The notes under the pieces: generated by a model | The model's database searches: none | The model's input: the letters and a program-made list of their open reading frames with translations, nothing else | What the model was told of the DNA's origin: nothing | Assembly: GCA_963966185.1 (NCBI GenBank) | Contig: CAWZYM010000129.1 | Coordinates: 248,001 to 312,000 of the forward strand | Reading direction: 5' to 3' | DNA: 64,000 nt | Origin: Rhabditoides inermis | Taxonomy: Eukaryota; Nematoda; Chromadorea; Rhabditida; Rhabditidae | Position numbers and translations under genes: made by a program | Shown here: positions 1 to 11,360 of the stretch, piece after piece | Layout of the letters: every line of letters begins with the position of its first letter | How positions within the stretch are numbered: position 1 is the stretch's first letter

Positions 1-1686
1 AAGAGAAAGACGGTTAGAGCAGTTTGTTTTTCTGTTCTTTGAAAATGCCCATAGCTCATTGGTCGGGCACTTCTCGAGAAAACACATTGTAGTATACAGT
101 ATGACTCGATCTCCCAAACGCGACGGTCGAGAGAATGTGGCCGGGCATATTTGTTAGAACGACTATGGTAAAAAAAAGACGGTTAGAGCAATACATTTTT
201 CTGTTCTTTGAAAGTGCCCATAGCTCATTGGTCGGGCACTTCTCGAGAAAACACATTGTAGTATGCAGTATGACTCGATCTCCCAAACGCGACGGTCGAG
301 AGAAAATGGCCGGGCATAATTGTTAGAACGACTATGGTAAAGAAAAAGACAGTTAGAGCAGTTCATTTTTATGTTTTCTGAAAATGCCCTTAGCTCATTG
401 GTCAGGCACTTCTCGAGAAAACACATTGTAGTATGCAGTTTGACTCGATCTCCCAAACGCGACGGTCGAGAGAAGATGGCCGGGCATATTTGTTAGAACG
501 ACTACGGTAAAGAAAAAGACGGTTAGAGCAGTTCATTTTCCTGTTCTCTAAAAATGCCCATAGCTAATTGGTCGGGCACTTCTCGAGAAAACACATTGTA
601 GTATGCAGTTTGACTCGATCTCCCAAACGCGACGGTCGAGAGAAGATGGCCGGGCCTTTTTGTTAGAACGACTGTGGTAAAGAAAAAGACGTTTAGAGCA
701 GTTTATTTTTATGTTTTCTAAAAATTCTCATAGCTCATTGGTCGGGCACCTCGGGCACTTCTCGAGAAAACACATTGTAGTATGCAGTTTGACTCGACCT
801 CCCAAACGCGACGGTCGAGAGAAGATGGCCGGGCATAATTGTTAGAACGACTGTGGTAAAGAGTAAGACGGTTAGAGCAGTTCATTTTTCTGTTCTTTGA
901 AAATGCCCATAGCTCATTGGTCAGGCACTTCTCGAGAAAACACATTGTAGTATGCAGTATGACTCGATCTCCCAAACGCGACGGTCGAGAGAAGATGGCC
1001 GGGCATAATTGTTAGAACGACTATGGTAAAGAAAAAGACAGTTAGAGCAGTTCATTTTTATGTTTTCTAAAAATGCCCTTAGCTCATTGGTCAGGCACTT
1101 CTCGAGAAAACACATTGTAGTATGCAGTTTGACTCGATCTCCCAAACGCGACGGTCGAGAGAAGATGGCCGGGCATATTTGTTAGAACGACTATGGTAAA
1201 GAAAAAGACGGTTAGAGCAGTTCGTTTTCCTGTTCTCTAAAAATGCCCATAGCTCATTGGTCGGGCACTTCTCGATAAAACACATTGTAGTATGCAGTTT
1301 GACTCGACCTCCCAAACGCGACGGTCGAGAGAATGTGGCCGGGCATTATTGTTAGAACGACTGTGGTAAAGAAAAAGACGGTTAGAGCAGTTTATTTTCT
1401 ATGTTTTCTAAAAATTCTCATAGTTCATTGGTCGGGCACTTCTCGAGAAAACACATTGTAGTATGCAGTTTGACTCGACCTCCCAAACGCGACGGTCGAG
1501 AGAAGATGGCCGGGCCTTTTTGTTAGAACGACTGTGGTAAAGAAAAAGACGGTTAGAGCAGTTCATTTTTATGTTTTCTAAACATTCTCATAGCTCATTG
1601 GTCGGGCACTTCTCGAGAAAACACATTGTAGTATGCAGTTTGACTCGACCTCCCAAACGCGACGGTCGAGAGAAGATGGCCGGGCA
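1..1686 (+). repeat. Satellite array, ~170-bp monomer (block 1)
   Basis: About ten head-to-tail monomers of about 170 bp. Each carries, in order, the palindrome TCTCGAGA, a conserved stretch around ttgtagtatgcag, the motif cccaaacgcgacggtcgaga, gatggccgggca, gttagaacgac, an A-rich tract (aaagaaaaagac), gttagagcag and a variable T-rich segment before tagctcattggtc. Monomers differ mainly in the variable segment. The block is repeated almost unchanged 8,730 bp downstream (8731-10416). It starts before the window edge. No credible gene lies inside. Confidence 0.96.
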
Positions 1687-2088
1687 TTAGAGAGGGCGCG
1701 CCAGCGCCCTCTCGTTTGTACTGGATGTCCCCGCGCGCTAGAATGCTCAAAAACGACTTTTCCCGGATGAAGCACTTTTCCTCATTTTGAAGTGATTTCC
1801 ATTGTTACATTGAACATCTCTATTCGATAAGATAGAAAGAGTGCGGATTGATTGAGTTTGATTGAATTTGAAGCGAGAACGGATAGTGTAATTTTGTGAA
1901 ACCGCATAGTGCGGATTGAGATTGGTGTCGGGCGTCGGACATTATTCGACGTGTTATACAACAGAAGTTGCTTTGCTTCGCCCCCTCTGCTTTGTGTGAC
2001 TGGTGAGAGAGAGTAGGCGAATAGCGGGTGCATCGGTATCCTCGCAGAATCACGACGTGTATGAAAATGTAATTTTGTGAAACAAAAC
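1687..2088 (+). repeat. Spacer copy 1, scrambled
   Basis: This starts like the complete spacer copies, with the GC-rich hairpin at 1690-1713 (stem GAGAGGGCGC, loop GCCA), and matches them to about 1811. After that it becomes a patchwork. Short pieces of the spacer are deleted or swapped, and a fragment of the palindrome loop (attattcgacgtgttat, then acaacagaagttg, near 1940-1970) is embedded in the GC-rich part. It joins satellite at aacaaaac/ggttagagcag. The palindrome arms are missing. It may be a true rearrangement or an assembly consensus error. Confidence 0.85.
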
Positions 2089-2564
2089 GGTTAGAGCAGT
2101 TTATTTTCTGTTTCTAAAAATTGGTTTGTACTAGTTGTCATTGGTCAAAAGGACTGACACTTCTCGAGAAAACACATTGTAGTATGCAGTTTGACTCGAT
2201 CTCCCAAACGCGACGGTCGAGAGAAGATGGCCGGGCCTTTTTGTTAGAACGACTGTGGTAAAGAAAAAGACGTTTAGAGCAGTTTATTTTTATGTTTTCT
2301 AAAAATTCTCATAGCTCATTGGTCGGGCACTTCTCGAGAAAACACATTGTAGTATGCAGTTTGACTCGACCTCCCAAACGCGACGGTCGAGAGAAGATGG
2401 CCGGGCATAATTGTTAGAACGACTGTGGTAAAGAGTAAGACGGTTAGAGCAGTTCATTTTTCTGTTCTTTGAAAATGCCCATAGCTCATTGGTCAGGCAC
2501 TTCTCGAGAAAACACATTGTAGTATGCAGTTTGACTCGATCTCCCAAACGCGACGGTCGAGAGA
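2089..2564 (+). repeat. Satellite block 2 with a hybrid first monomer
   Basis: Nearly three monomers. The first (2089-2170) is a hybrid: satellite leader, then pieces of the spacer palindrome arm (ttggtttgtact near 2123, caaaaggactgaca near 2147) spliced into cattggtc and cacttctcgag of the monomer. The rest are ordinary. The block ends in the middle of a monomer at gagaga, where spacer copy 2 begins. Confidence 0.9.
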
Positions 2565-2911
2565 CTTTTCCTCATTTTGAAGTGATTTCCATTGTTACAT
2601 TGCATTCACATCTCTATTCGATAGAGTTATAGAAAGTTGTATTGAGTTTGATTGAATTTGAAGCGAGATACGGATAGTCCGCATTCGAGTGCGGATTGAG
2701 ATTGGTGTCGGGCGTCGGACAATCGCTTTCGCCCCGCCCCCTCTGTGTGTGAGTGAGAGAGAGATAGGCGAATAGCGGGTGCGCGTCGGTATCCTCGCAG
2801 CGAATCACGAACGTGTATGAAAATGTAATTTTGTGAAACAAAACTTTAGAAAAGGACAGATATTATCTTTCAAAAGTACTTCCAAGTAAAAGTAGTTGGT
2901 TTGTACTGTTG
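2565..2911 (+). repeat. Spacer copy 2, truncated at both ends
   Basis: This matches the spacer from cttttcctcattttg to the first 40 or so bases of the left palindrome arm, then switches to satellite at ttgtactgttgt/tagaacgac. It lacks the GC-rich hairpin at the left and most of the palindrome at the right. Both junctions share a few bases with the satellite, which suggests microhomology-mediated loss or unequal recombination. Confidence 0.9.
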
Positions 2912-5900
2912 TTAGAACGACTGTGGTAAAGAGTAAGACGGTTAGAGCAGTTCATTTTTCTGTTCTTTGAAAATGCCCATAGCTCATTGGTCAGGCACTT
3001 CTCGAGAAAACACATTGTAGTATGCAGTTTGACTCGATCTCCCAAACGCGACGGTCGAGAGAAGATGGCCGGGCCTTTTTGTTAGAACGACTGTGGTAAA
3101 GAAAAAAAACGGTTGGAGCAGTTTATTTTTATGTTTTCTAAAAATTCTCATAGTTCATTGGTCGGCACTTCTCGAGAAAACACATTGTAGTATGCAGTTT
3201 GACTCGACCTCCCAAACGCGACGGTCGAGAGAAGATGGCCGGGCCTTTTTGTTAGAACGACTGTGGTAAAGAAAAAGACGGTTAGAGCAGTTCATTTTTA
3301 TGTTTTCTAAACATTCTCATTGGTCGGGCACTTCTCGAGAAAACACATTGTAGTATGCAGTTTGACTCGATCTCCCAAACGCGACGGTCGAGAGAAGATG
3401 GCCGGGCCTTTTTGTTAGAACGACTGTGGTAAAGAAAAAGACGGTTAGCGTTAGAGCAGTTCATTTTTATGTTTTCTAAAAATTCTCATAGCTCATTGGT
3501 CGGGCACTTCTCGAGAAAACACATTGTAGTATGAAGTTTGACTCGATCTCCCAAACGCGACGGTCGAGAGAAGATGGCCGGGCATATTTGTTAGAACGAC
3601 TGTGGTAAAGAGAAAGACGGTTAGAGCAGTTTGTTTTTCTGTTCTTTGAGAATGCCCATAGCTCATTGGTCGGGCACTTCTCGAGAAAACACATTGTAGT
3701 ATACAGTATGACTCGATCTCCCAAACGCGACGGTCGAGAGAATGTGGCCGGGCATATTTGTTAGAACGACTATGGTAAAAAAAGACGGTTAGAGCAGTTC
3801 ATTTTTCTGTTCTCTAAAAATGCCCATAGCTCATTGGTCGGGCACTTTTCGAGAAAACACATTGTAGTATGCAGTTTGACTCAACTTCCCAAACGCGACG
3901 GTCGAGAGAAGATGGCCGGGCATATTTGTTGGAACGACTATGGTAAAGAAAAAGACGGTTAGAGCAGTTCATTTTCCTGTTCTCAAAAATAGCCCATAGC
4001 TCATTGGTCGGGCACTTCTCGAGAAAACACATTGTAGTATGCAGTTTGACTCGATCTCCCAAACGCGACGGTCGAGAGAAGATGGCCGGGCATATTTGTT
4101 GGAACGACTATGGTAAAGAAAAAGACGGTTAGAGCAGTTCAATTTCATGTTCTCCAAAAATGCCCTTAGCTCATTGGTCAGGCACTTCTCGAGAAAACAC
4201 ATTGTAGTATGCAGTTTGACTCGATCTCCCAAACGCGACGGTCGAGAGAAAATGGCCGGGCATATTTGTTAGAACGACTATGGTAAAGAAAAAGACAGTT
4301 AGAGCAGTTCATTTTCATGTTCTCCAAAAATGCCCTTAGCTCATTGGTCGGGCACTTCTCGATAAAACACACTGTAGTATGCAGTTTGACTCGACCTCCC
4401 AAACGCGACGGTCGAGAGAATGTGGCCGGGCATTATTGTTAGAACGACTATGGTAAAGAGAAGGACGGTTAGAGCAGTTCATTTTTCTGTTCTCTAAAAA
4501 TGCCTATAGCTAATTGGTCGGGCACTTCTCGAGAAAACACATTGTAGTATGCAGTTTGACTCGATCTCCCAAACGCGACGGTCGAGAGAAGATGGCCGGG
4601 CCTTTTTGTTAGAACGACTGTGGTAAAGAAAAAGACGTTTAGAGCAGTTTATTTTTATGTTTTCTAAAAATTCTCATAGCTCATTGGTCGGGCACTTCTC
4701 GAGAAAACACATTGTAGTATGCAGTTTGACTCGACCTCCCAAACGCGACGGTCGAGAGAAGATGGCCGGGCATAATTGTTAGAACGACTGTGGTAAAGAG
4801 TAAGACGGTTAGAGCAGTTTATTTTTCTGTTCTTTGAAAATGCCCATAGCTCATTGGTCAGGCACTTCTCGAGAAAACACATTGTAGTATGCAGTTTGAC
4901 TCGATCTCCCAAACGCGTCGGTCGAGAGAAGATGGCCGGGCCTTTTTGTTAGAACGACTGTGGTAAAGAAAAAGACGGTTAGAGCAGTTTATTTTTATGT
5001 TTTCTAAAAATTCTCATAGTTCATTGGTCGGGCACTTCTCGAGAAAACACATTGTAGTATGCAGTTTGACTCGATCTCCCAAACGCGACGGTCGAGAGAA
5101 TATGGCCGGGCCTTTTTGTTAGAACGACTGTGGTAAAGAAAAAGACGGTTAGCGTTAGAGCAGTTCATTTTTATGTTTTCTAAAAATTCTCATAGCTCAT
5201 TGGTCGGGCACTTCTCGAGAAAACACATTGTAGTATGCAGTTTGACTCGATCTCCCAAACGCGGCGACGGTCAAGAGAAGATGGCCGGGCATATTTTTTT
5301 TGTTAAAACGACTATGGCAAAAAAGACGGTTAGAGCAGTTTATTTTTATGTTTTCTAAAAATGCCCATAGCTCATTGGTCGGTCACTTCTCGAGAAAACA
5401 CATTGTAGTATGCAGTTTGACTCAACTTCCCAAACTCGACGGTCGAGAGAAGATGGCCTGGCATATTTGTTGGAACGACTATGGTAAAGAAAAAGACGGT
5501 TAGAGCAGTTTATTTTTATGTTTTCTAAAAATTCTCATAGTTCATTGGTCGGGCACTTCTCGAGAAAACACATTGTAGTATGCAGTTTGACTCGACCTCC
5601 CAAACGCGACGGTCGAGAGAAGATGGCCGGGCCTTTTTGTTAGAACGACTGTGGTAAAGAAAAAGACGGTTAGAGCAGTTCATTTTTATGTTTTCTAAAC
5701 ATTCTCATAGCTCATTGGTCGGGCACTTCTCGAGAAAACACATTGTAGTATGCAGTTTGACTCGATCTCCCAAACGCGACGGTCGAGAGAAGATGGCCGG
5801 GCCTTTTTGTTAGAACGACTGTGGTAAAGAAAAAGACGGTTAGAGCAGTTCATTTTCATGTTCTCCAAAAATGCCCTTAGCTCATTGGTCGGGCACTTCT

Positions 5901-8900
5901 CGAGAAAACACATTGTAGTATGCAGTTTGACTCGATCTCCCAAACGCGACGGTCGAGAGAAGATGGCCGGGCCTTTTTGTTAGAACGACTGTGGTAAAGA
6001 AAAAGACGGTTAGAGCAGTTTATTTTTATGTTTTCTAAAAATGCCCATAGCTCATTGGTCGGTCACTTCTCGAGAAAACACATTGTAGTATGCAGTTTGA
6101 CTCGATCTCCCAAACGCGACGGTCGAGAGAAGATGGCCGGGCCTTTTTGTTAGAACGACTGTGGTAAAGAAAAAGACGGTTAGAGCAGTTTATTTTTTAG
6201 TTTTCTAAAAATTCTCATAGCTCATTGGTCGGGCACTTCTCGAGAAAACACATTGTAGTATGCAGTTTGACTCGACCTCCCAAACGCGACGGTCGAGAGA
6301 AGATGGCCGGGCATAATTGTTAGAACGACTGTGGTAAAGAGTAAGACGGTTAGAGCAGTTCATTTTTCTGTTCTTTGAAAATGCCCATAGCTCATTGGTC
6401 AGGCACTTCTCGAGAAAACACATTGTAGTATGCAGTTTGACTCGATCTCCCAAACGCGACGGTCGAGAGAAGATGGCCGGGCATATTTGTTGGAACGACT
6501 ATGGTAAAGAAAAAGACGGTTAGAACAGTTCATTTTCCTGTTCTCTAAATTTGCCCATAGCTCATTGGTCTGGCACTTCTCGAGAAAAAAACACATTGTA
6601 GTATGCAGTTTGACTCGATCTCCCAAACGCGACGGTCGAGAGAAGATGGCCGGGCATATTTGTTAGAACGACTATGGTAAAGAAAAAGACAGTTAGAGCA
6701 GTTCATTTTCATGTTCTCCAAAAATGCCCTTAGCTCATTGGTCAGGCACTTCTCGAGAAAACACATTGTAGTATGCAGTTTGACTCGATCTCCCAAACGC
6801 GACGGTCGAGAGAAGATGGCCGGGCATATTTGTTAGAACGACTATGGTGAAGAAAAAGACAGTTAGAGCAGTTCAATTTCATGTTCTCCAAAAATGCCCT
6901 TAGCTCATTGGTCAGGCACTTCTCGAGAAAACACATTGTAGTATGCAGTTTGACTCGATCTCCCAAACGCGACGGTCGAGAGAAGATGGCCGAGCATATT
7001 TGTTAGAACGACTATGGTAAAGAAAAAAACAGTTAGAGCAGTTCATTTTCATGTTCTCCAAAAATGCCCTTAGCTCATTGGTCAGGCACTTCTCGAGAAA
7101 ACACATTGTAGTATGCAGTTTGACTCGATCTCCCAAACGCGACGGTCGAGAGAAGATGGCCGGGCATATTTGTTAGAACGACTATGGTAAAGAAAAAGAC
7201 AGTTAGAGCAGTTCATTTTCATGTTCTCCAAAAATGCCCATAGCTCATTGGTCGGGCACTTCTCGAGAAAACACATTGTAGTATGCAGTTTGACTCAACT
7301 TCCCAAACGCGACGGTCGAGAGAAGATGGCCGGGCATATTTGTTGGAACGACTATGGTAAAGAAAAAGAGGGTTAGAGCAGTTCATTTTCCTGTTCTCAA
7401 AAATAGCCCATAGCTCATTGGTCGGGCACTTCTCGAGAAAACACATTGTAGTATGCAGTTTGACTCGATCTCCCAAACGCGACGGTCGAGAGAAGATGGC
7501 CGGGCATATTTGTTGGAACGACTATGGTAAAGAAAAAGACGGTTAGAGCAATTCAATTTCATGTTCTCCAAAAATGCCCTTAGCTCATTGGTCAGGCACT
7601 TCTCGAGAAAACACATTGTAGTATGCAGTTTGACTCGATCTCCCAAACGCGACGGTCGAGAGAAGATGGCCGGGCCTTTTTGTTAGAACGACTGTGGTAA
7701 AGAAAAAGACGGTTAGAGCAGTTCATTTTTTATGTTTTCTAAACATTCTCATAGCTCATTGGTCGGGCACTTTTCGAGAAAACACATTGTAGTATGCAGT
7801 TTGACTCGATCTCCCAAACGCGACGGTCGAGAGAAGATGGCCGGGCATATTTGTTAGAACGACTATGGTAAAGAAAAAGACAGTTAGAGCAGTTCATTTT
7901 CATGTTTTCCAAAAATGCCCTTAGCTCATTGGTCAGGCACTTCTCGAGAAAACACATTGTAGTATGCAGTTTGACTCGATCTCCCAAACGCGACGGTAGA
8001 GAGAAGATGGCCGGGCATATTTGTTAGAACGACTATGGTGAAGAAAAAGACAGTTAGAGCAGTTCAATTTCATGTTCTCCAAAAATGCCCTTAGCTCATT
8101 GGTCAGGCACTTCTCGAGAAAACACATTGTAGTATGCAGTTTGACTCGATCTCCCAAACGCGACGGTCGAGAGAAGATGGCCGGGCCCTTTTGTTAGAAC
8201 GACTGTGGTAAAGAAAAAGACGGTTAGAGCAGTTTATTTTTATGTTTTCTAAAAATTCTCATAGTTCATTGGTCGGGCACTTCTCGAGAAAACACATTGT
8301 AGTATGCAGTTTGACTCGACCTCCCAAACGCGACGGTCGAGAGAAGATGGCCGGGCCTTTTTGTTAGAACGACTGTGGTAAAGAAAAAGACGGTTAGAGC
8401 AGTTCATTTTTATGTTTTCTAAACATTCTCATAGCTCATTGGTCGGGCACTTCTCGAGAAAACACATTGTAGTATGCAGTTTGACTCGATCTCCCAAACG
8501 CGACGGTCGAGAGAAGATGGCCGGGCCTTTTTGTTAGAACGACTGTGGTAAAGAAAAAGACGGTTAGCGTTAGAGCAGTTCATTTTTATGTTTTCTAAAA
8601 ATTCTCATACTTAGCTCATTGGTCGGGCACTTCTCGAGAAAACACATTGTAGTATGCAGTTTGACTCGATCTCCCAAACGCGACGGTCGAGAGAAGATGG
8701 CCGGGCATATTTGTTAGAACGACTGTGGTAAAGAGAAAGACGGTTAGAGCAGTTTGTTTTTCTGTTCTTTGAAAATGCCCATAGCTCATTGGTCGGGCAC
8801 TTCTCGAGAAAACACATTGTAGTATACAGTATGACTCGATCTCCCAAACGCGACGGTCGAGAGAATGTGGCCGGGCATATTTGTTAGAACGACTATGGTA

Positions 8901-10416
8901 AAAAAAAGACGGTTAGAGCAATACATTTTTCTGTTCTTTGAAAGTGCCCATAGCTCATTGGTCGGGCACTTCTCGAGAAAACACATTGTAGTATGCAGTA
9001 TGACTCGATCTCCCAAACGCGACGGTCGAGAGAAAATGGCCGGGCATAATTGTTAGAACGACTATGGTAAAGAAAAAGACAGTTAGAGCAGTTCATTTTT
9101 ATGTTTTCTGAAAATGCCCTTAGCTCATTGGTCAGGCACTTCTCGAGAAAACACATTGTAGTATGCAGTTTGACTCGATCTCCCAAACGCGACGGTCGAG
9201 AGAAGATGGCCGGGCATATTTGTTAGAACGACTACGGTAAAGAAAAAGACGGTTAGAGCAGTTCATTTTCCTGTTCTCTAAAAATGCCCATAGCTAATTG
9301 GTCGGGCACTTCTCGAGAAAACACATTGTAGTATGCAGTTTGACTCGATCTCCCAAACGCGACGGTCGAGAGAAGATGGCCGGGCCTTTTTGTTAGAACG
9401 ACTGTGGTAAAGAAAAAGACGTTTAGAGCAGTTTATTTTTATGTTTTCTAAAAATTCTCATAGCTCATTGGTCGGGCACCTCGGGCACTTCTCGAGAAAA
9501 CACATTGTAGTATGCAGTTTGACTCGACCTCCCAAACGCGACGGTCGAGAGAAGATGGCCGGGCATAATTGTTAGAACGACTGTGGTAAAGAGTAAGACG
9601 GTTAGAGCAGTTCATTTTTCTGTTCTTTGAAAATGCCCATAGCTCATTGGTCAGGCACTTCTCGAGAAAACACATTGTAGTATGCAGTATGACTCGATCT
9701 CCCAAACGCGACGGTCGAGAGAAGATGGCCGGGCATAATTGTTAGAACGACTATGGTAAAGAAAAAGACAGTTAGAGCAGTTCATTTTTATGTTTTCTAA
9801 AAATGCCCTTAGCTCATTGGTCAGGCACTTCTCGAGAAAACACATTGTAGTATGCAGTTTGACTCGATCTCCCAAACGCGACGGTCGAGAGAAGATGGCC
9901 GGGCATATTTGTTAGAACGACTATGGTAAAGAAAAAGACGGTTAGAGCAGTTCGTTTTCCTGTTCTCTAAAAATGCCCATAGCTCATTGGTCGGGCACTT
10001 CTCGATAAAACACATTGTAGTATGCAGTTTGACTCGACCTCCCAAACGCGACGGTCGAGAGAATGTGGCCGGGCATTATTGTTAGAACGACTGTGGTAAA
10101 GAAAAAGACGGTTAGAGCAGTTTATTTTCTATGTTTTCTAAAAATTCTCATAGTTCATTGGTCGGGCACTTCTCGAGAAAACACATTGTAGTATGCAGTT
10201 TGACTCGACCTCCCAAACGCGACGGTCGAGAGAAGATGGCCGGGCCTTTTTGTTAGAACGACTGTGGTAAAGAAAAAGACGGTTAGAGCAGTTCATTTTT
10301 ATGTTTTCTAAACATTCTCATAGCTCATTGGTCGGGCACTTCTCGAGAAAACACATTGTAGTATGCAGTTTGACTCGACCTCCCAAACGCGACGGTCGAG
10401 AGAAGATGGCCGGGCA
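2912..10416 (+). repeat. Satellite array, ~170-bp monomer (block 3)
   Basis: About 44 head-to-tail monomers. Runs with a strict 170-bp step can be read between 6742 and 7136. Marker variants include an extra gcgtta in the leader (gttagcgttagag, near 3448, 5151 and 8566) and a 9-bp partial duplication of ggcacctcgggcac (near 761 in block 1 and 9487 here). The last 1.7 kb is the second copy of the 8,730-bp higher-order duplication. Confidence 0.96.
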
Positions 10417-10541
10417 TTAGAGAGGGCGCGCCAGCGCCCTCTCGTTTGTACTGGATGTCCCCGCGCGCTAGAATGCTCAAAAACGACTTTTCCCGGATGA
10501 AGCACTTTTCCTCATTTTGAAGTGATTTCCATTGTTACATT
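8731..10541 (+). repeat. Second copy of the 8,730-bp higher-order duplication (first copy 1-1811)
   Basis: Positions 1 to about 1811 recur at 8731 to about 10541, including private marks such as the cacctcgggcac duplication and the start of the spacer with its GC-rich hairpin. The match stops where spacer copy 1 becomes scrambled. The left limit cannot be seen because it coincides with the window edge. Confidence 0.92.
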
Positions 10542-11130
10542 GCATTCACATCTCTATTCGATAGAGTTATAGAAAGTTGTATTGAGTTTGATTGAATTTG
10601 AAGCGAGATACGGATAGTCCGCATTCGAGTGCGGATTGAGATTGGTGTCGGGCGTCGGACAATCGCTTTCGCCCCGCCCCCTCTGTGTGTGAGTGAGAGA
10701 GAGATAGGCGAATAGCGGGTGCGCGTCGGTATCCTCGCAGCGAATCACGAACGTGTATGAAAATGTAATTTTGTGAAACAAAACTTTAGAAAAGGACAGA
10801 TATTATCTTTCAAAAGTACTTCCAAGTAAAAGTAGTTGGTTTGTACTGTTGTCTCAGTTGAGCAAAAGGACTGACATGTTTTCAATGGAGACATGTGCAA
10901 ACAGGCTCTCAGCATTATTCGACGTGTTATGATACAACAGAAGTTGTGCTTTCAGATAATAACTGCATAACTTCGTAAACGCGTTCATTATAATATGGCC
11001 GCTTTGCACTGGTATGAGAGAGAGAGCCTGTTGGCACATGTCTCCATTGAAAACATGTCAGTCCTTTTGCTCAACTGAGACAACAGTACAAACCAACTAC
11101 TTTTACTTGGAAGTACTTTTGAAAGATAAT
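10417..11130 (+). repeat. Spacer copy 3, complete (714 bp)
   Basis: Non-satellite insert placed in the monomer right after gggca and followed by aattgttagaac, so monomer register is kept. In order: a hairpin with 10-bp stem GAGAGGGCGC and loop GCCA; an AT-rich part; a GC-rich part with gccccgccccctctgtgtgtg; then a 329-bp palindrome (10802-11130). I see no open reading frame of note and recognise no known family. It could be a composite of two non-autonomous elements, or a fragment of another locus carried into the array. Confidence 0.9.
10802..11130. mobile_element. Foldback/MITE-like palindrome, 109-bp arms
   Basis: The left arm (10802-10910) and right arm (11022-11130) are reverse complements over 109 bp with a single mismatch (gtgcaaac against gtgccaac). 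The unpaired centre is about 111 bp. The ends are ATTATCTTTC and GAAAGATAAT. It has no coding capacity. Long terminal inverted repeats with a short centre fit a non-autonomous foldback element, but I cannot find a clear target duplication: the left side is spacer, the right side satellite. Confidence 0.8.
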
Positions 11131-11360
11131 AATTGTTAGAACGACTGTGGTAAAGAGTAAGACGGTTAGAGCAGTTCATTTTTCTGTTCTCTAAAAATGC
11201 CCATAGCTCATTGGTCAGGCACTTCTCGAGAAAACACATTGTAGTATGCAGTTTGACTCGATCTCCCAAACGCGACGGTCGAGAGAAGATGGCCGGGCCT
11301 TTTTGTTAGAACGACTGTGGTAAAGAAAAAGACGTTTAGAGCAGTTTATTTTTATGTTTT

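Noticed and set aside
1690..1713. AGAGGGCGC in the spacer hairpin resembles a CTCF core
   Set aside because: The upstream half of the CTCF motif does not match on either strand, and the match follows from a GC-rich palindrome. CTCF is missing from many nematodes.
3900..3945. tttgttggaacgac in many monomers resembles part of a CENP-B box
   Set aside because: It lacks one base and the CGGG end of the box, many monomers read gttagaac instead, and CENP-B boxes are not established for nematodes, many of which have holocentric chromosomes.
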